Source: ECT2AJA-110-A sp035399845 (GTDB taxonomy: Bacteria; Planctomycetota; Phycisphaerae; UBA1845; UTPLA1). Taken from it: a DNA stretch of 64,000 bases. The position numbers and the translations under genes are program-made. The notes under the pieces are model-generated. The model did no database searches, was not told the DNA's origin, and saw only the letters and a list, made by a program, of their open reading frames with translations. Location of the stretch: positions 1 to 64,000 of the forward strand of contig DAOPJV010000020.1 in assembly GCA_035399845.1 (NCBI GenBank), in the 5' to 3' direction. This document shows, piece after piece, positions 9,084 to 18,250 of this stretch. Position 1 is the first letter of the stretch. Every line of letters begins with the position of its first letter.

Positions 9084-9563
9084 CTACCGTTTTGCACACC
9101 ACGCGAAGAGCGCCAGCCATTCGCGACGCTGAAGGTCGATCAGGGCCGCATCCGCGTTTCCGGATTGCTCCACGCCGTCGATGAACACGTGAGCGTCGTA
9201 TCCCTCGATCATCGCCATCGCCGGATGCCGGCCCACGCGACGAAACCAGTAGTGGCTGTTCCAGTAGTCTCCCTCGCGGCGATGCATGATCCCGTGCAGA
9301 AACGCCCCGGTCGGCGTGTCGATTCCCTGGCTGATTGCGTGTGATTTGTCCAGTTCATCCACGTAGAGCCAGACAGCGGCGACGAGTTCCGGTCTCCCGG
9401 CGAGCTCAGGCGCCCTGACGACCTCCCGCACGACGCGTGACCTGGCCGGCGCCCCGCCCACAACCCAGGGCATGGCCGCGGTTATCGGTATCTCTTCCAG
9501 CAGCGGCGCAATCGCCTTGCGCACACCATCCTGAATCCCGTCGAGCTGATCTCCAAGGTCCAT
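9084..9563 (-). CDS. conserved protein of unknown function (HRREGDYWNSHYW motif)
   Basis: 159 aa, soluble, mostly helical. It carries the block FLHGIMHRREGDYWNSHYWFRRVGRHP, a pattern found in a widespread uncharacterised bacterial family (typically HxxxHRxEGDxxNAxYWYRRAG). The conserved His, Glu and Asp suggest a binding or catalytic site, but no function is established. A TATAAT -10-like element lies 7 bp upstream of the ATG with no Shine-Dalgarno, so the mRNA may be leaderless. Confidence 0.75.
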   Translation of the reverse strand: MDLGDQLDGIQDGVRKAIAPLLEEIPITAAMPWVVGGAPARSRVVREVVRAPELAGRPELVAAVWLYVDELDKSHAISQGIDTPTGAFLHGIMHRREGDYWNSHYWFRRVGRHPAMAMIEGYDAHVFIDGVEQSGNADAALIDLQRREWLALFAWCAKR

Positions 9564-9570
9564 CTGCGCA

Positions 9571-9576
9571 ATTATA
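9571..9576 (-). promoter_or_regulatory. -10-like TATAAT next to start codon
   Basis: TATAAT on the minus strand, 7 bp before the ATG at 9563. Transcription would begin at or within a base or two of the start codon. No convincing -35 is visible. Confidence 0.4.
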
Positions 9577-9747
9577 CCCAGATCGGGTAATCACCCACAC
9601 CTCCGCAGCGAGCCCATTTCCAGTGGACCGGCCGCGAATCCACCCCAACAGGGACGCCCGGACGCGTTGGCACGGGCCTTGCTCTTGCTGACAGATCCCA
9701 TGAAACGGGCGCCGGTCCTCAGGAGGACCCAGCGGGAGACGACGACT

Positions 9748-11415
9748 ATGTGCAGTAACTCGATCAGGACAATCTCAGCCATCGCCATTTGCGCCAGCGC
9801 GGCGGGCGCCACGCGCGCCTTTGCGATCGTGCCGCCGGCGCCTCCGGGCTGTCCGCCGACAACGCGTCACTTCGAATCGAATGCCGAAGTCCTTATTCCG
9901 TCGGGACCGGCCGTTGTGACATCGCAGATCAACGTGTCGGGACTTGAGGGAATCCTCTGGGACACGGACGTGCAGATCTTCGTGTCGCACGATTTTCCGC
10001 TCGATCTGGACATCGCCGTTGTGACGCCGGCCGGCGCCGTCGTCACGCTGGTCACGGACGACGGCCATCTGGATCCTGAAGTGTTCAACGGTGTGATCTT
10101 CGACGACCAGGCCGATCCCGGCGGTCCCATGATCGCTGACGCGCACAACCCGAATCTCGCCTCCGATCGAGACTACAACGGCACGCCGGCGCCTGTGCGC
10201 CTCGTTCCCGAGGAACCCCTGATGGGTCTTTTCCTGTTCGAGCCCGGCAACGGTCCCTGGACTCTGGTCGTGTCCGACGACAAACCGCTGGACGCCGGCG
10301 TCATTCACGGCTGGGCCCTCGACCTGACCACGATCCCGGATATCGAGTTTGACCTGGGCGGCGGATCGCCTCCGACATTCAGTAACGCCAACGCGCAGGT
10401 AATTGGCGCCGGCAGTCCGAACGTCATCCAGTCGACCATCGTCGTGGGCAATCTCTTCGGCGCCGTGGGCGATCAGATCTGCGCCCTGACGATGGAACTC
10501 GACGTCGATCACACGCGATGCGCCGATCTGGATATCACGCTGACATCGCCGGCGGGAACCGTTTGCACGATCACGACCGACAACGGCTCGAGTTTCGACA
10601 ACGTGTTCGCGGGAACTTCATTCAATCCGTTCACGAATCTGATTACAGGCGTGCCCCCGTACGTGCACAACGACGAACTGATCACGGACCATGAGTTCAT
10701 GAACCTGACAGTCGCAACGGACCTGACGCCGGAAGAGTCCTTCGGTGTGTTCACCGGCGAAAACCCGATCGGTGTGTGGACGCTGACGATCTCCGACGAC
10801 CAGGACTTTGATGGCGGTATGCTGAACTCATGGGAACTGACGGTCATCACCTGCATTCAGCCCGACACGGACGGCGACACGATCGCCGACGCGTGCGACA
10901 ACTGCGTGGATGACGCCAACGACGATCAGGCGGACGCCGATGGCGACGGGATCGGCGACGCCTGCGACAGCTGCTTCGGCGACAACGCGTCGGGCGATGA
11001 CGACATGGACGGTGTCTGCAACGATCAGGATCAGTGCGCCGACAACGACGACGCCCTGGACGCCGACGGCGACACGATTCCCGACGCATGCGACAACGCG
11101 CCGAACGACGCGAACACGGATCAGGCCGACGCGGACGGCGACGGTGTCGGCGATGTCATCGACCTGTGCGACGGCGATGACGCCAGCGGCGATACCGACG
11201 GCGACGGGATCTGCGACGACACTGATCCCTGCGCCGGCGACAACGCCAGCGGTGACGATGATGGTGACGGCATCTGCAACGATCTGGACGAGCCCGCGGC
11301 GCAAATGGCCGACATGGGCGCCTGCTGCGGCGGCGGCGTGCCGGTCATGACGCCCTTCCTGCTGCTCGGTTTCCGACGACGCCGTCGAGGGACCGGCGCC
11401 CGGGCCAGGCGCTGA
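9748..11415 (+). CDS. secreted protein with two P-domains, TSP3 repeats and a C-terminal sorting-like tail
   Basis: 555 aa from ATG 9748, which begins a clean signal peptide (MCSNSIRTISAIAICASAAG, cleavage near AFA). GGGAG lies nine bases upstream; an earlier in-frame start at 9667 would add a non-signal extension. Residues about 45-210 and 215-385 are two proprotein-convertase P-domain-like (homo B) modules, each with SP/TPAGTV and 'GPWTLVVSDD' or 'GVWTLTISDD' signatures. Residues about 385-520 are Asp-rich thrombospondin type 3 calcium-binding repeats. The end (GACCGGGVPVMTPFLLLGFRRRRR) has a Cys-Cys-Gly motif, a short hydrophobic stretch and an Arg cluster, resembling CTERM-type sorting tails. 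No protease domain is present, so an adhesive or structural surface role is likely. Confidence 0.85.
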   Translation: MCSNSIRTISAIAICASAAGATRAFAIVPPAPPGCPPTTRHFESNAEVLIPSGPAVVTSQINVSGLEGILWDTDVQIFVSHDFPLDLDIAVVTPAGAVVTLVTDDGHLDPEVFNGVIFDDQADPGGPMIADAHNPNLASDRDYNGTPAPVRLVPEEPLMGLFLFEPGNGPWTLVVSDDKPLDAGVIHGWALDLTTIPDIEFDLGGGSPPTFSNANAQVIGAGSPNVIQSTIVVGNLFGAVGDQICALTMELDVDHTRCADLDITLTSPAGTVCTITTDNGSSFDNVFAGTSFNPFTNLITGVPPYVHNDELITDHEFMNLTVATDLTPEESFGVFTGENPIGVWTLTISDDQDFDGGMLNSWELTVITCIQPDTDGDTIADACDNCVDDANDDQADADGDGIGDACDSCFGDNASGDDDMDGVCNDQDQCADNDDALDADGDTIPDACDNAPNDANTDQADADGDGVGDVIDLCDGDDASGDTDGDGICDDTDPCAGDNASGDDDGDGICNDLDEPAAQMADMGACCGGGVPVMTPFLLLGFRRRRRGTGARARR

Positions 11416-11456
11416 ACGACGAATCGCCAGTAAAATCACCAATCTGATCACTCACG

Positions 11457-11496
11457 AAGCGTCCGCCGGCCCCCGGGTCGGCGGACGCTTCTTTTT
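11457..11496 (+). terminator. rho-independent terminator
   Basis: A 12-bp perfect stem (11457-11468 with 11479-11490, AAGCGTCCGCCG/CGGCGGACGCTT) followed by TTCTTTTT, 41 bp after the P-domain protein stop. Confidence 0.9.
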
Positions 11497-11570
11497 GTCC
11501 GGCAAATGCCGATGAACCGCGGCCCAGCCGCCGATAACTATGGAAACGACCCTGAATCCGTCGAACGTCC

Positions 11571-13304
11571 ATGAGCAACCCCGAGCGAAAACACCCTGGG
11601 ATCGCCCTTCCGGTCATCTCCAGCGATGACGAGATCGCCCTCCCCATGGCCGGACGGCGCGCGCCAACGGGGCCCATCCGACGCGTCGCCCTGATTCGCC
11701 CGGCGACAGTCCTCCCCGAAATGACATACACAACAGTCGTCGGCGCCCCGTCGCTGGCGCTGGCCTATCTCAGCGCCGTGGTTCGTCAGACCGGCCGAAA
11801 TGTCGTGGCCATCGACGCGTTCGGCGAGGCGCCGGACGCGTTCGCCCCCCTCGGCAATCGCGGTCTCTGCGTCAACGGACTCGATATCGACGACCTTGTC
11901 GCCCGCATTCCGAGCAACGTCGACCTGATCGGCGTCTCGTGCATGTTCTCCAACGAATGGCCCTACCATCGACGTGTGATCAACGCGATCGCGCGTCGCT
12001 TCCCGGACATTCCGATCATTCTGGGCGGCGAACACGTATCGGCGGATCCGGATTACTGTTTTTCCTGCTGCCCCGACATTCTCGCGTGCGTCATCGGTGA
12101 AGGTGAAGATACGCTCGTTGATCTGATCGATGCGCTGGAATCGGGGCGCGATCTCACCGGCGTTCCCGGGCTCGCGTTGCGCCCCCAGGACAGCGGCGTC
12201 CATCACACCACGAAGCGATCGCGACGCCGCGCGCTCAGTGGGCTGCCATGGCCCGACTGGGATGGCATGCCGATCGAGAACTACCTGGCGCGCGGCATCG
12301 GGCACGGTGTCGCCCGGGTTCGCAGCCTGCCGCTGCTGGCCTCGCGAGGCTGCCCGTTTCAGTGCGCCTTCTGTTCGAGCCCGCAGATGTGGGGAACACG
12401 CTGGGATATTCGCGACGTCGAAGACGTCGTCGCCGAGATGCGGTCGCTCGTGGCGACCTATCGCGTCAACAGCTTCTCCTTCTACGATCTGACGGCGATC
12501 ATCCGGAAGGACTGGATCCTCGCCTTCGCGAAGCGGCTGATTGACGAACGATTGAACGTCTCCTGGAATCTCCCATCCGGCACACGCTCCGAAGCGCTCG
12601 ACGACGAAGTCGTCCGCGCCCTGCGCGCCAGCGGTTGCCGCTCGCTGACCTACGCGCCGGAAAGCGGCTCACAACGCACGCTCACGCGCATCAGGAAACG
12701 CGTGAAACTCGACTGCATGCTCCGATCCATGCGGGCGAGCGTGCGGGAAGGACTCCTGCAGAAGGCCAACATCGTCGTGGGATTCCCGGGCGAGCGCAAA
12801 CGCGACGTCCTGGCCAGCTACGGCTTCATTCTGCGCATGGCGATGGCGGGCGTTCGCGACGTGGCCGTGTTCCCATTCGTGCCCTATCCGGGCAGCGAAT
12901 TCCATACGGAGCTGAGGGCCGCGGGAAAGATCCCGGAACCCGGCGACGCCTACGATCGATTCCTGGAAAACAACGTCTATAACTCGTTCGCGGGAATGCG
13001 ATCCTGGTCGGAACATTTCGGTGACACGTCCATCCGCCTGTTCACGACGGGTGGCATGGCGATGTTCTACACGGCGCAGTTCGCAATGCGCCCCTGGCGA
13101 ATCGCCGGAACACTCATCCGCATCGCCCGCGGCAGGCCCGACACGATGCTGGAGCGTATGCTGGAAGGAATCCTCGTTCGCATCCGAGGCGTGACCGGCA
13201 GTCCTCGCAGGAAGTCCTCACCGACGCTCGACGGCGCGATGGCGACGGAAGCCGGCCACCGAGTCGAAGCCGCCGCCGAGAAGCGCATCCACGACGCGGC
13301 GTGA
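11571..13304 (+). CDS. B12-binding-domain radical SAM protein
   Basis: 577 aa. Residues about 60-185 form a cobalamin-binding-like domain with 'APSLALAYLSAVVRQTG' and 'IILGGEHVSADP'. The radical SAM core follows, with its cluster motif GCPFQCAFCSSP (CxxxCxxC, near residue 262) and 'FYDLTAIIRKDWI' and 'YAPESGSQRTLTRIRKRV' blocks. Class B radical SAM enzymes of this kind act as methyltransferases or in unusual C-C/C-P chemistry, using [4Fe-4S], SAM and often cobalamin. The classic DxHxxG cobalamin motif is not evident, so B12 may not be bound. Stands alone, convergent with the VWA gene (12 bp between stops). Substrate unknown. Confidence 0.85.
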   Translation: MSNPERKHPGIALPVISSDDEIALPMAGRRAPTGPIRRVALIRPATVLPEMTYTTVVGAPSLALAYLSAVVRQTGRNVVAIDAFGEAPDAFAPLGNRGLCVNGLDIDDLVARIPSNVDLIGVSCMFSNEWPYHRRVINAIARRFPDIPIILGGEHVSADPDYCFSCCPDILACVIGEGEDTLVDLIDALESGRDLTGVPGLALRPQDSGVHHTTKRSRRRALSGLPWPDWDGMPIENYLARGIGHGVARVRSLPLLASRGCPFQCAFCSSPQMWGTRWDIRDVEDVVAEMRSLVATYRVNSFSFYDLTAIIRKDWILAFAKRLIDERLNVSWNLPSGTRSEALDDEVVRALRASGCRSLTYAPESGSQRTLTRIRKRVKLDCMLRSMRASVREGLLQKANIVVGFPGERKRDVLASYGFILRMAMAGVRDVAVFPFVPYPGSEFHTELRAAGKIPEPGDAYDRFLENNVYNSFAGMRSWSEHFGDTSIRLFTTGGMAMFYTAQFAMRPWRIAGTLIRIARGRPDTMLERMLEGILVRIRGVTGSPRRKSSPTLDGAMATEAGHRVEAAAEKRIHDAA

Positions 13305-13316
13305 CTGCGGCGCCGA

Positions 13317-15311
13317 TCAGATCATGACCCGGCGGTTGTAAATCCACCACTCAAACAGGAGCATGAGCAGGGCAAGTCCGACGGCCCAGGGCCAGAGCGG
13401 TTCATTCACTTCCACATCCCCCGAGACGGACTTGATGGCCTGCCCGGACAACGTGAGTTCCTTATTGGGCGCGATCGTCGACTCCGTCGCATCCAGGATG
13501 TTGGCGCAGTACGTCTCGACCGTCTTGTCCTTGTCGTCGAACTTCGCGACGTAGGAACCGATCTCGCGCGTCCTGCCGTAGGTCATCGTGTGGCGATCTT
13601 CGATCTTGAAATCCTCTTCCGTGCCGTCGGGCCGAACAATCGTCATCGTCTGGGCGCCGGGCGGCGTGGACACGGAGAACGTGTCTCCCGGCGCGATCAG
13701 TTTGTTCGAATCCGTGACAGCGCCGCCGGCGAGATAGTCGACGGCGTTCTGCATGAAGATCGGAAACGCCGGCAGCATGCGGAAGCTTGAGTCCAGCAGA
13801 TCGAACGCAAACACCACGTAGCGATGGCCCGGATCCGTGATCAGCGCCATGACAGTGGAGTCGTCGCCTTCGATCAGTCTCGCCGCATGATCCGGGAACT
13901 TCAGCCGTTTCCACCTGATCGTATAGACGCCGTCCAGCGCGACGTAACGCAGAAGCGGATGCGCTTCCCGCCAGGTCACGAAATAGCCGTATTCCACTTC
14001 GCCCTCGACGGAAAGCGAATCGATCGCAGGCAATCCGCCGAAGAAGACATAATTGCCGGGCAGCAATCTCGCCGTATCGTGGTTCGACAGCACGACGAGA
14101 TCGAACGCCGAACGCCCTTCGACGGCGACCTGATCCTCGGCGGCGTTCTCGTACTCCTCGCCGCCCATGATCGTCAGGTCGCTGATCTCCAGCGCATCCT
14201 GAAACACGCGCCTGAACACGTATTTCTCCTCTTCGCGATCGCAGACGACGAGGATGCGCAGGGCCCTCGGCGGATCGATGGGACCGCTGACGACATCATC
14301 GACAGAAAAGGCGTCCTTCCGGCTGAGCTTCACGGAGATCACGCCACCGGCGTCGTGATCGAAGGGCTCGAACAATACGTTTCGACCGGCCGCGACCACG
14401 TCATCGCCCGACGCCGGGCGGCTCGTGGCGACCTTTGCCGGCCCCAGCGTGATCTGTTTGACGTCCTTCAGCCTGTCATCGAGAAAGAGCGAGGCGTCGA
14501 GCGTCACTTCCTTCTCTCCGAAGTTCTGCACCTGCGCGAAGACAGACACGAGCCCCGGCCGATCGATCTCGCGCCGCACATCAAACGCCGTCACGCCGAT
14601 ATTGTCGGCGGACTCACCGATCACGTGGTGGATCATATTCGCGCGCGTCACGAACTCGCTTGCGGCGTCTGTCAGACGACCGTCACTGAAGAGCTCGATG
14701 TCAGCGACCTGGAGGGACTCCGGATTGAATCCGCCGCCGGTCGCCCCCGTCTCGACCACGCTTGACGAATAGGCGACGGCCAGTTGCAGGGCCTCGCCGA
14801 TCTGCGTCCTGGCGTCGTTCGGTTCGATCGCGCCGATACGATCCTTGAGGCGCCGCTTGTCGTTCGTGAACGTGCAGACGACTTCGGCCCGATCGGAGAA
14901 GGCGATGACCATCGCCTTCGATCCGGCGGCCAGGTTGTCGACGAAGTCACGCGCCGCCTCACGCGCGAGCTCGATGCGCTGGCGACCATCGGCCTCGATC
15001 GTCTTCATCGACGCCGACTGGTCGATCAGGAGCACGACATTTCGCTCGGGCTGCCGGTCAAAATTCATCACGGGATTCGCGATGGCCAGCAGAACGGCGA
15101 GGAGCAGGAGGAACTGCAGCAGCAGCAGCAGGCTCTTCCGGAGTTTCTGGAAGGGGGCGTTGACCTGGAGATCCTGGACGGCCTTCTTCCAGAGCAGTGT
15201 CGACGGAATCGTCCGCTCGACGCGCCGCAGCTTCAGAAAATAGAGCAACAGCAGCAACGGAACCGAGATGGACGCCGCCATCAGCGCCGCGGGCCACGTC
15301 AGAAAACTCAT
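13317..15311 (-). CDS. membrane-anchored VWA-domain protein (BatA-like)
   Basis: 664 aa. An N-terminal BatA-type region with two hydrophobic segments (about 5-25 and 60-80) and a cytoplasmic 'LKLRRVERTIPSTLLWKK' between them. A von Willebrand A domain (about 90-270) has an intact MIDAS start, LLIDQSASM (DxSxS). A long beta-rich/GATase-like middle follows, and a C-terminal transmembrane helix (LWPWAVGLALLMLLFEWWIY). The family resembles aerotolerance/chaperone-like membrane complexes, with function inferred only. Its start overlaps the stop of the DUF58 gene by 4 bp (ATGA), implying translational coupling. No MoxR ATPase is adjacent. Confidence 0.87.
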   Translation of the reverse strand: MSFLTWPAALMAASISVPLLLLLYFLKLRRVERTIPSTLLWKKAVQDLQVNAPFQKLRKSLLLLLQFLLLLAVLLAIANPVMNFDRQPERNVVLLIDQSASMKTIEADGRQRIELAREAARDFVDNLAAGSKAMVIAFSDRAEVVCTFTNDKRRLKDRIGAIEPNDARTQIGEALQLAVAYSSSVVETGATGGGFNPESLQVADIELFSDGRLTDAASEFVTRANMIHHVIGESADNIGVTAFDVRREIDRPGLVSVFAQVQNFGEKEVTLDASLFLDDRLKDVKQITLGPAKVATSRPASGDDVVAAGRNVLFEPFDHDAGGVISVKLSRKDAFSVDDVVSGPIDPPRALRILVVCDREEEKYVFRRVFQDALEISDLTIMGGEEYENAAEDQVAVEGRSAFDLVVLSNHDTARLLPGNYVFFGGLPAIDSLSVEGEVEYGYFVTWREAHPLLRYVALDGVYTIRWKRLKFPDHAARLIEGDDSTVMALITDPGHRYVVFAFDLLDSSFRMLPAFPIFMQNAVDYLAGGAVTDSNKLIAPGDTFSVSTPPGAQTMTIVRPDGTEEDFKIEDRHTMTYGRTREIGSYVAKFDDKDKTVETYCANILDATESTIAPNKELTLSGQAIKSVSGDVEVNEPLWPWAVGLALLMLLFEWWIYNRRVMI

Positions 15312-16225
15312 CGCACAAGTCCTCGCTGACGCAGATAGTTGAGCACGAGCGATTCAAACGGATGATCCGTGACGGCCAGGTAATACGACGCCCCGCGCCG
15401 CATGGCGTAGGAACGGATCGACTCGCAATAGGCCTGGAGATTGGCCTTGTACTTGTCCAGCAGAGGCTTGCTGATCGTGACTTCGGCCACGTCGTCGTCC
15501 TCGCAGTCGACCAGCTTGAGATCGCCCGCGAGTTCCGGATTCACTTCCTCGGGGCTGAGCACCTGGAGAACATAGATGTCCATGTTCCGGCCGAGCAGGT
15601 ATCGGAAACCCGCCTCGAATCCGCCCTTGTCCATGAAATCCGAGAGAATCAGCACGACGCCCTTCTGTGACTGCCGCAGGGCGAACTGCCGGGCGGCGGC
15701 CGCAAAGTGACTCCTGCCTTCAATTGGCGTTTCTTCCAGGAATTTCACGATCTGCGGCATCATCCGGCGGCCGCGAAGCCCCTGGCGGAAATCCGTCACG
15801 CGATCGTTGTAGGCGCAGAGATTCACGCGGTCATAGTTGCACAGGCCGATGTAGGCCATCGCCGCGGCGACGCGTTTCGCATAGAGGCCCTTCTGCGGCT
15901 TGCCGTGGGCCATCGATCCCGATACGTCCACGATGATCGAGACGTTCAGGTCTTCCTCTTCCAGAAAGAGCTTCAGGAACAACCGATCGAGGCGCGCGTA
16001 GATATTCCAGTCGATATGACGCAGATCGTCGCCGATCACGTAGTTGCGATAGTCGGCGAACTCGGCGGACTCGCCCTTTCGCCTGCTCTTCCGCTCGCCC
16101 TTCTGCCGGCTGGCGTGGATCTTCCGCGAGACGATCTCGAGCTGCTCGAGTCGCGCCAGAAAATCGGGATCGAGCAGCTGCTCGTCATTTTTCGCCGCGC
16201 TTCGCGTGGCGGGTGCTTCAGCCAT
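15308..16225 (-). CDS. DUF58 domain protein
   Basis: 305 aa. The DUF58 core appears as 'GESAEFADYRNYVIGDDLRHIDWNIYAR', followed by a VWA-like fold with a degenerate MIDAS (IIVDVSGSMAHG). DUF58 proteins typically work with MoxR AAA+ ATPases and VWA proteins in assembly or maturation of membrane complexes. Here the partner is the BatA-like gene immediately downstream. ATG 16225 is preferred (GGAG nine bases upstream). A GTG at 16258 would add 11 residues. A promoter is visible at 16311-16340. Confidence 0.9.
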   Translation of the reverse strand: MAEAPATRSAAKNDEQLLDPDFLARLEQLEIVSRKIHASRQKGERKSRRKGESAEFADYRNYVIGDDLRHIDWNIYARLDRLFLKLFLEEEDLNVSIIVDVSGSMAHGKPQKGLYAKRVAAAMAYIGLCNYDRVNLCAYNDRVTDFRQGLRGRRMMPQIVKFLEETPIEGRSHFAAAARQFALRQSQKGVVLILSDFMDKGGFEAGFRYLLGRNMDIYVLQVLSPEEVNPELAGDLKLVDCEDDDVAEVTISKPLLDKYKANLQAYCESIRSYAMRRGASYYLAVTDHPFESLVLNYLRQRGLVR

Positions 16226-16310
16226 CCTCGTTGTCTCCGCCAGTCGCTTGCGCGACACCGCCCGAACGGAAAAGGCGCCCGATTCAGAGCGGCCCCGAAA
16301 GTCTCCGATG

Positions 16311-16340
16311 ATTATACCGGACGCGCGCGTCCGGCGTCAC
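16311..16340 (-). promoter_or_regulatory. promoter for the DUF58/VWA operon
   Basis: Minus-strand TATAAT at 16311-16316 with GTGACG (16335-16340) 18 bp upstream. Predicted start about 80 bases before the DUF58 ATG. Back-to-back with the clpS promoter. Confidence 0.55.
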
Positions 16341-16354
16341 GCGCCAACGGCGGG

Positions 16355-16384
16355 TTGTCCGGCCGCGATCGAGTCCGGTATACT
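16355..16384 (+). promoter_or_regulatory. promoter for clpS
   Basis: TTGTCC (16355-16360), 18-bp spacer, TATACT (16379-16384), about 48 bases before the clpS ATG. Confidence 0.6.
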
Positions 16385-16431
16385 ATGATCTGATCAGTCA
16401 ATTGCAGTCCCCCCAACGGAGTCATCGCAGT

Positions 16432-16752
16432 ATGCCTGACCAACACAAAAAGGGCGATTCTGTCCCACACAGCGAGACCTCGGCGGCCACGATGAACGCG
16501 CCGACCCTGCCGCGTCATCTGCCCCTGTTCAAGGTCATCCTCCATAACGATGACGAAAATTCCATGCATCACGTGATCGATTCGATCGTCGAATTGACGC
16601 CGCTGAACCAGGAAGACGCCTTGTCCAAGGCGAATGAGGCCCATTATTCGGGTTGCTCGCTCCTGCTCGTCATCCATCGTGAGCGCGCCGAACTGTACGA
16701 AGAGCAGTTCCGCTCCAAGTCGCTCACTGTCACGATCGAACCTGTGGAGTAA
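16432..16752 (+). CDS. clpS: ATP-dependent Clp protease adaptor ClpS
   Basis: 106-aa N-recognin that delivers N-degron substrates to ClpA/ClpC-ClpP. The folded core matches the family: VILHNDDENSMHHVI (NDD and Met of the amino-terminal-residue pocket), then NEAHYSG (pocket His), ending in a beta-strand LTVTIEP. The first 25 residues are a hydrophilic, disordered extension typical of ClpS, which threads into the ClpA pore. ATG 16432 is chosen because GGAG lies ten bases upstream; an earlier in-frame start at 16402 has no ribosome-binding site. No clpA neighbour. The DUF983 gene follows after 30 bp. Confidence 0.93.
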   Translation: MPDQHKKGDSVPHSETSAATMNAPTLPRHLPLFKVILHNDDENSMHHVIDSIVELTPLNQEDALSKANEAHYSGCSLLLVIHRERAELYEEQFRSKSLTVTIEPVE

Positions 16753-16782
16753 TTCGGGGCGATTCGCCCCTCCTGCAAGGCC

Positions 16783-17208
16783 ATGAAACCAACCGGCCCC
16801 AACCCGGAACCGGACGCCTGCGCCGGCGAAAACGCGATTCCCGGGCCGACGCGTCGCGAGCTCCTCGGCCGAGCGCTTCGACTGCGCTGCCCGCACTGCG
16901 GTATGGGCCCCCTTTTCAGGCGTTTCTACACGTTGCATGACGCCTGCGAATCCTGTGGCATGGATTTCGACCAGGCCGAGGGGAATACCTGGTTCTTCAT
17001 GTACCTGACGAGCGGAAGTGTCGTCGGCGTCTGCTTTCTGGTTCTCTTTTTCTGGCGACCTGACAGCGAGAATCTGCCGTGGGCCGGAGCGATCATGATC
17101 GTCGCCGCACTGATCACCCTGCTGGTGACGCTGCCGCTGCGCAAATCACTGGGCATGGCGATGGATTACATGATCGAACCACCGACCCGCGGTCCATCCC
17201 CGCGCTGA
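16783..17208 (+). CDS. DUF983 membrane protein with zinc-ribbon-like Cys pairs
   Basis: 141 aa. A Cys-rich start, RCPHCGMGPLF...CESCGMDF (two CxxC pairs), then two transmembrane helices (about 75-95 and 98-118) and a short cytoplasmic tail. This is the DUF983 family, often encoded near cytochrome oxidase genes in other bacteria, with no proven biochemical role. Probably co-transcribed with clpS. Confidence 0.85.
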   Translation: MKPTGPNPEPDACAGENAIPGPTRRELLGRALRLRCPHCGMGPLFRRFYTLHDACESCGMDFDQAEGNTWFFMYLTSGSVVGVCFLVLFFWRPDSENLPWAGAIMIVAALITLLVTLPLRKSLGMAMDYMIEPPTRGPSPR

Positions 17209-17227
17209 GCCGATGCGCCCGAGCGGA

Positions 17228-17959
17228 CTATCGAGTGGCGGCCATCGAAATCTGGCGCTCGTGCGCCGGAGAGGCCGACTGCTCGTTGGCGAGCATCTTC
17301 AGATTCAATCCGCCGGCGGCGTCGATCGAGACTTCCCAGACCTGCCCCGGCTTCATGTTGACGGAGGGCGCCTCGTACTGGGCGACACGAACGCCGTATT
17401 CCTTCGCCAGCGCCTCGTCCTCCGTAAAGGCGAGGAAGCGATCCCAGATCGTCTTGTGCAGCGCCAGCTCCGACTCTGTGGCTGTGGCGAATGACGGCGC
17501 CGATTGATCCAGCTTCACGCCCGTGCGCGGCGCCTGGTAGTCCCCGAACGCGCGACGGAACAGCGCGAGGTTCGTTTCGCGATTCTCTGCGGCGCCGCCA
17601 ATCAGATCGAAGTCGAACTTCAGCACCAGCGCTTCGAAATAGACCTGCTCGCCCAGCACCTCGAGCGTCTCAGGGGGGCCGAGTTCACCGCCCCGTCCGA
17701 TCTGCTGCCAGCGCAGCACCGTGACGGGCATATTCGCGGGACCGACACGGGATTCGACAACGTTCACCTGCGCGACACGATGCGACGCCTGGATGCGCTC
17801 CGCGTAGAGCTTCAGCTCCGCCATCTCGCGCTCAAGATCGCCGATCTTCGCCTCGAGACGTCGAATCTTGATTGCCGACAACTGGTCCGTGGCCACAAAG
17901 ACCAGCGCCAGAAGCAGCACACTGCCGAACGTCAGTTTGAACCAACGAAATCGAAGCAT
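17228..17959 (-). CDS. membrane-anchored coiled-coil protein of unknown function
   Basis: 243 aa. One N-terminal transmembrane helix (about 10-28) and then a coiled coil (about 30-58, KIRRLEAKIGDLEREMAELKLYAER). A globular beta-rich periplasmic domain follows, with no recognised family. The topology suggests an envelope protein tethered to the inner membrane. The 291 bp between this gene and the next (17960-18250) contain nothing I can assign. Confidence 0.7.
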   Translation of the reverse strand: MLRFRWFKLTFGSVLLLALVFVATDQLSAIKIRRLEAKIGDLEREMAELKLYAERIQASHRVAQVNVVESRVGPANMPVTVLRWQQIGRGGELGPPETLEVLGEQVYFEALVLKFDFDLIGGAAENRETNLALFRRAFGDYQAPRTGVKLDQSAPSFATATESELALHKTIWDRFLAFTEDEALAKEYGVRVAQYEAPSVNMKPGQVWEVSIDAAGGLNLKMLANEQSASPAHERQISMAATR

Positions 17960-18250
17960 CGTTTCCTCGTACCGGGAAGACCCCTCCGGGCGGCGCAGGA
18001 TAGTCGTGTGGCGCGCATCGCCTCCCCCCTCATATCGGGAAGCGGCCCCCTGAACTCGTCTCGCACCGGAATCTTAGTACGATACCGGACGTTGCGTAGT
18101 TCTCCGGCGAAGGCTATCGGACGAAACCGCCAAATCGGCGTTTCGAGGCCGCGAGTCCCGGTTCCCGCGCCCGCTGTCCCTCTGCGTATACGATACGAAA
18201 CCCGCGCCGGCGCGGCCCACGCACGACGCCGACACCAGGCGGGTGAGGCG

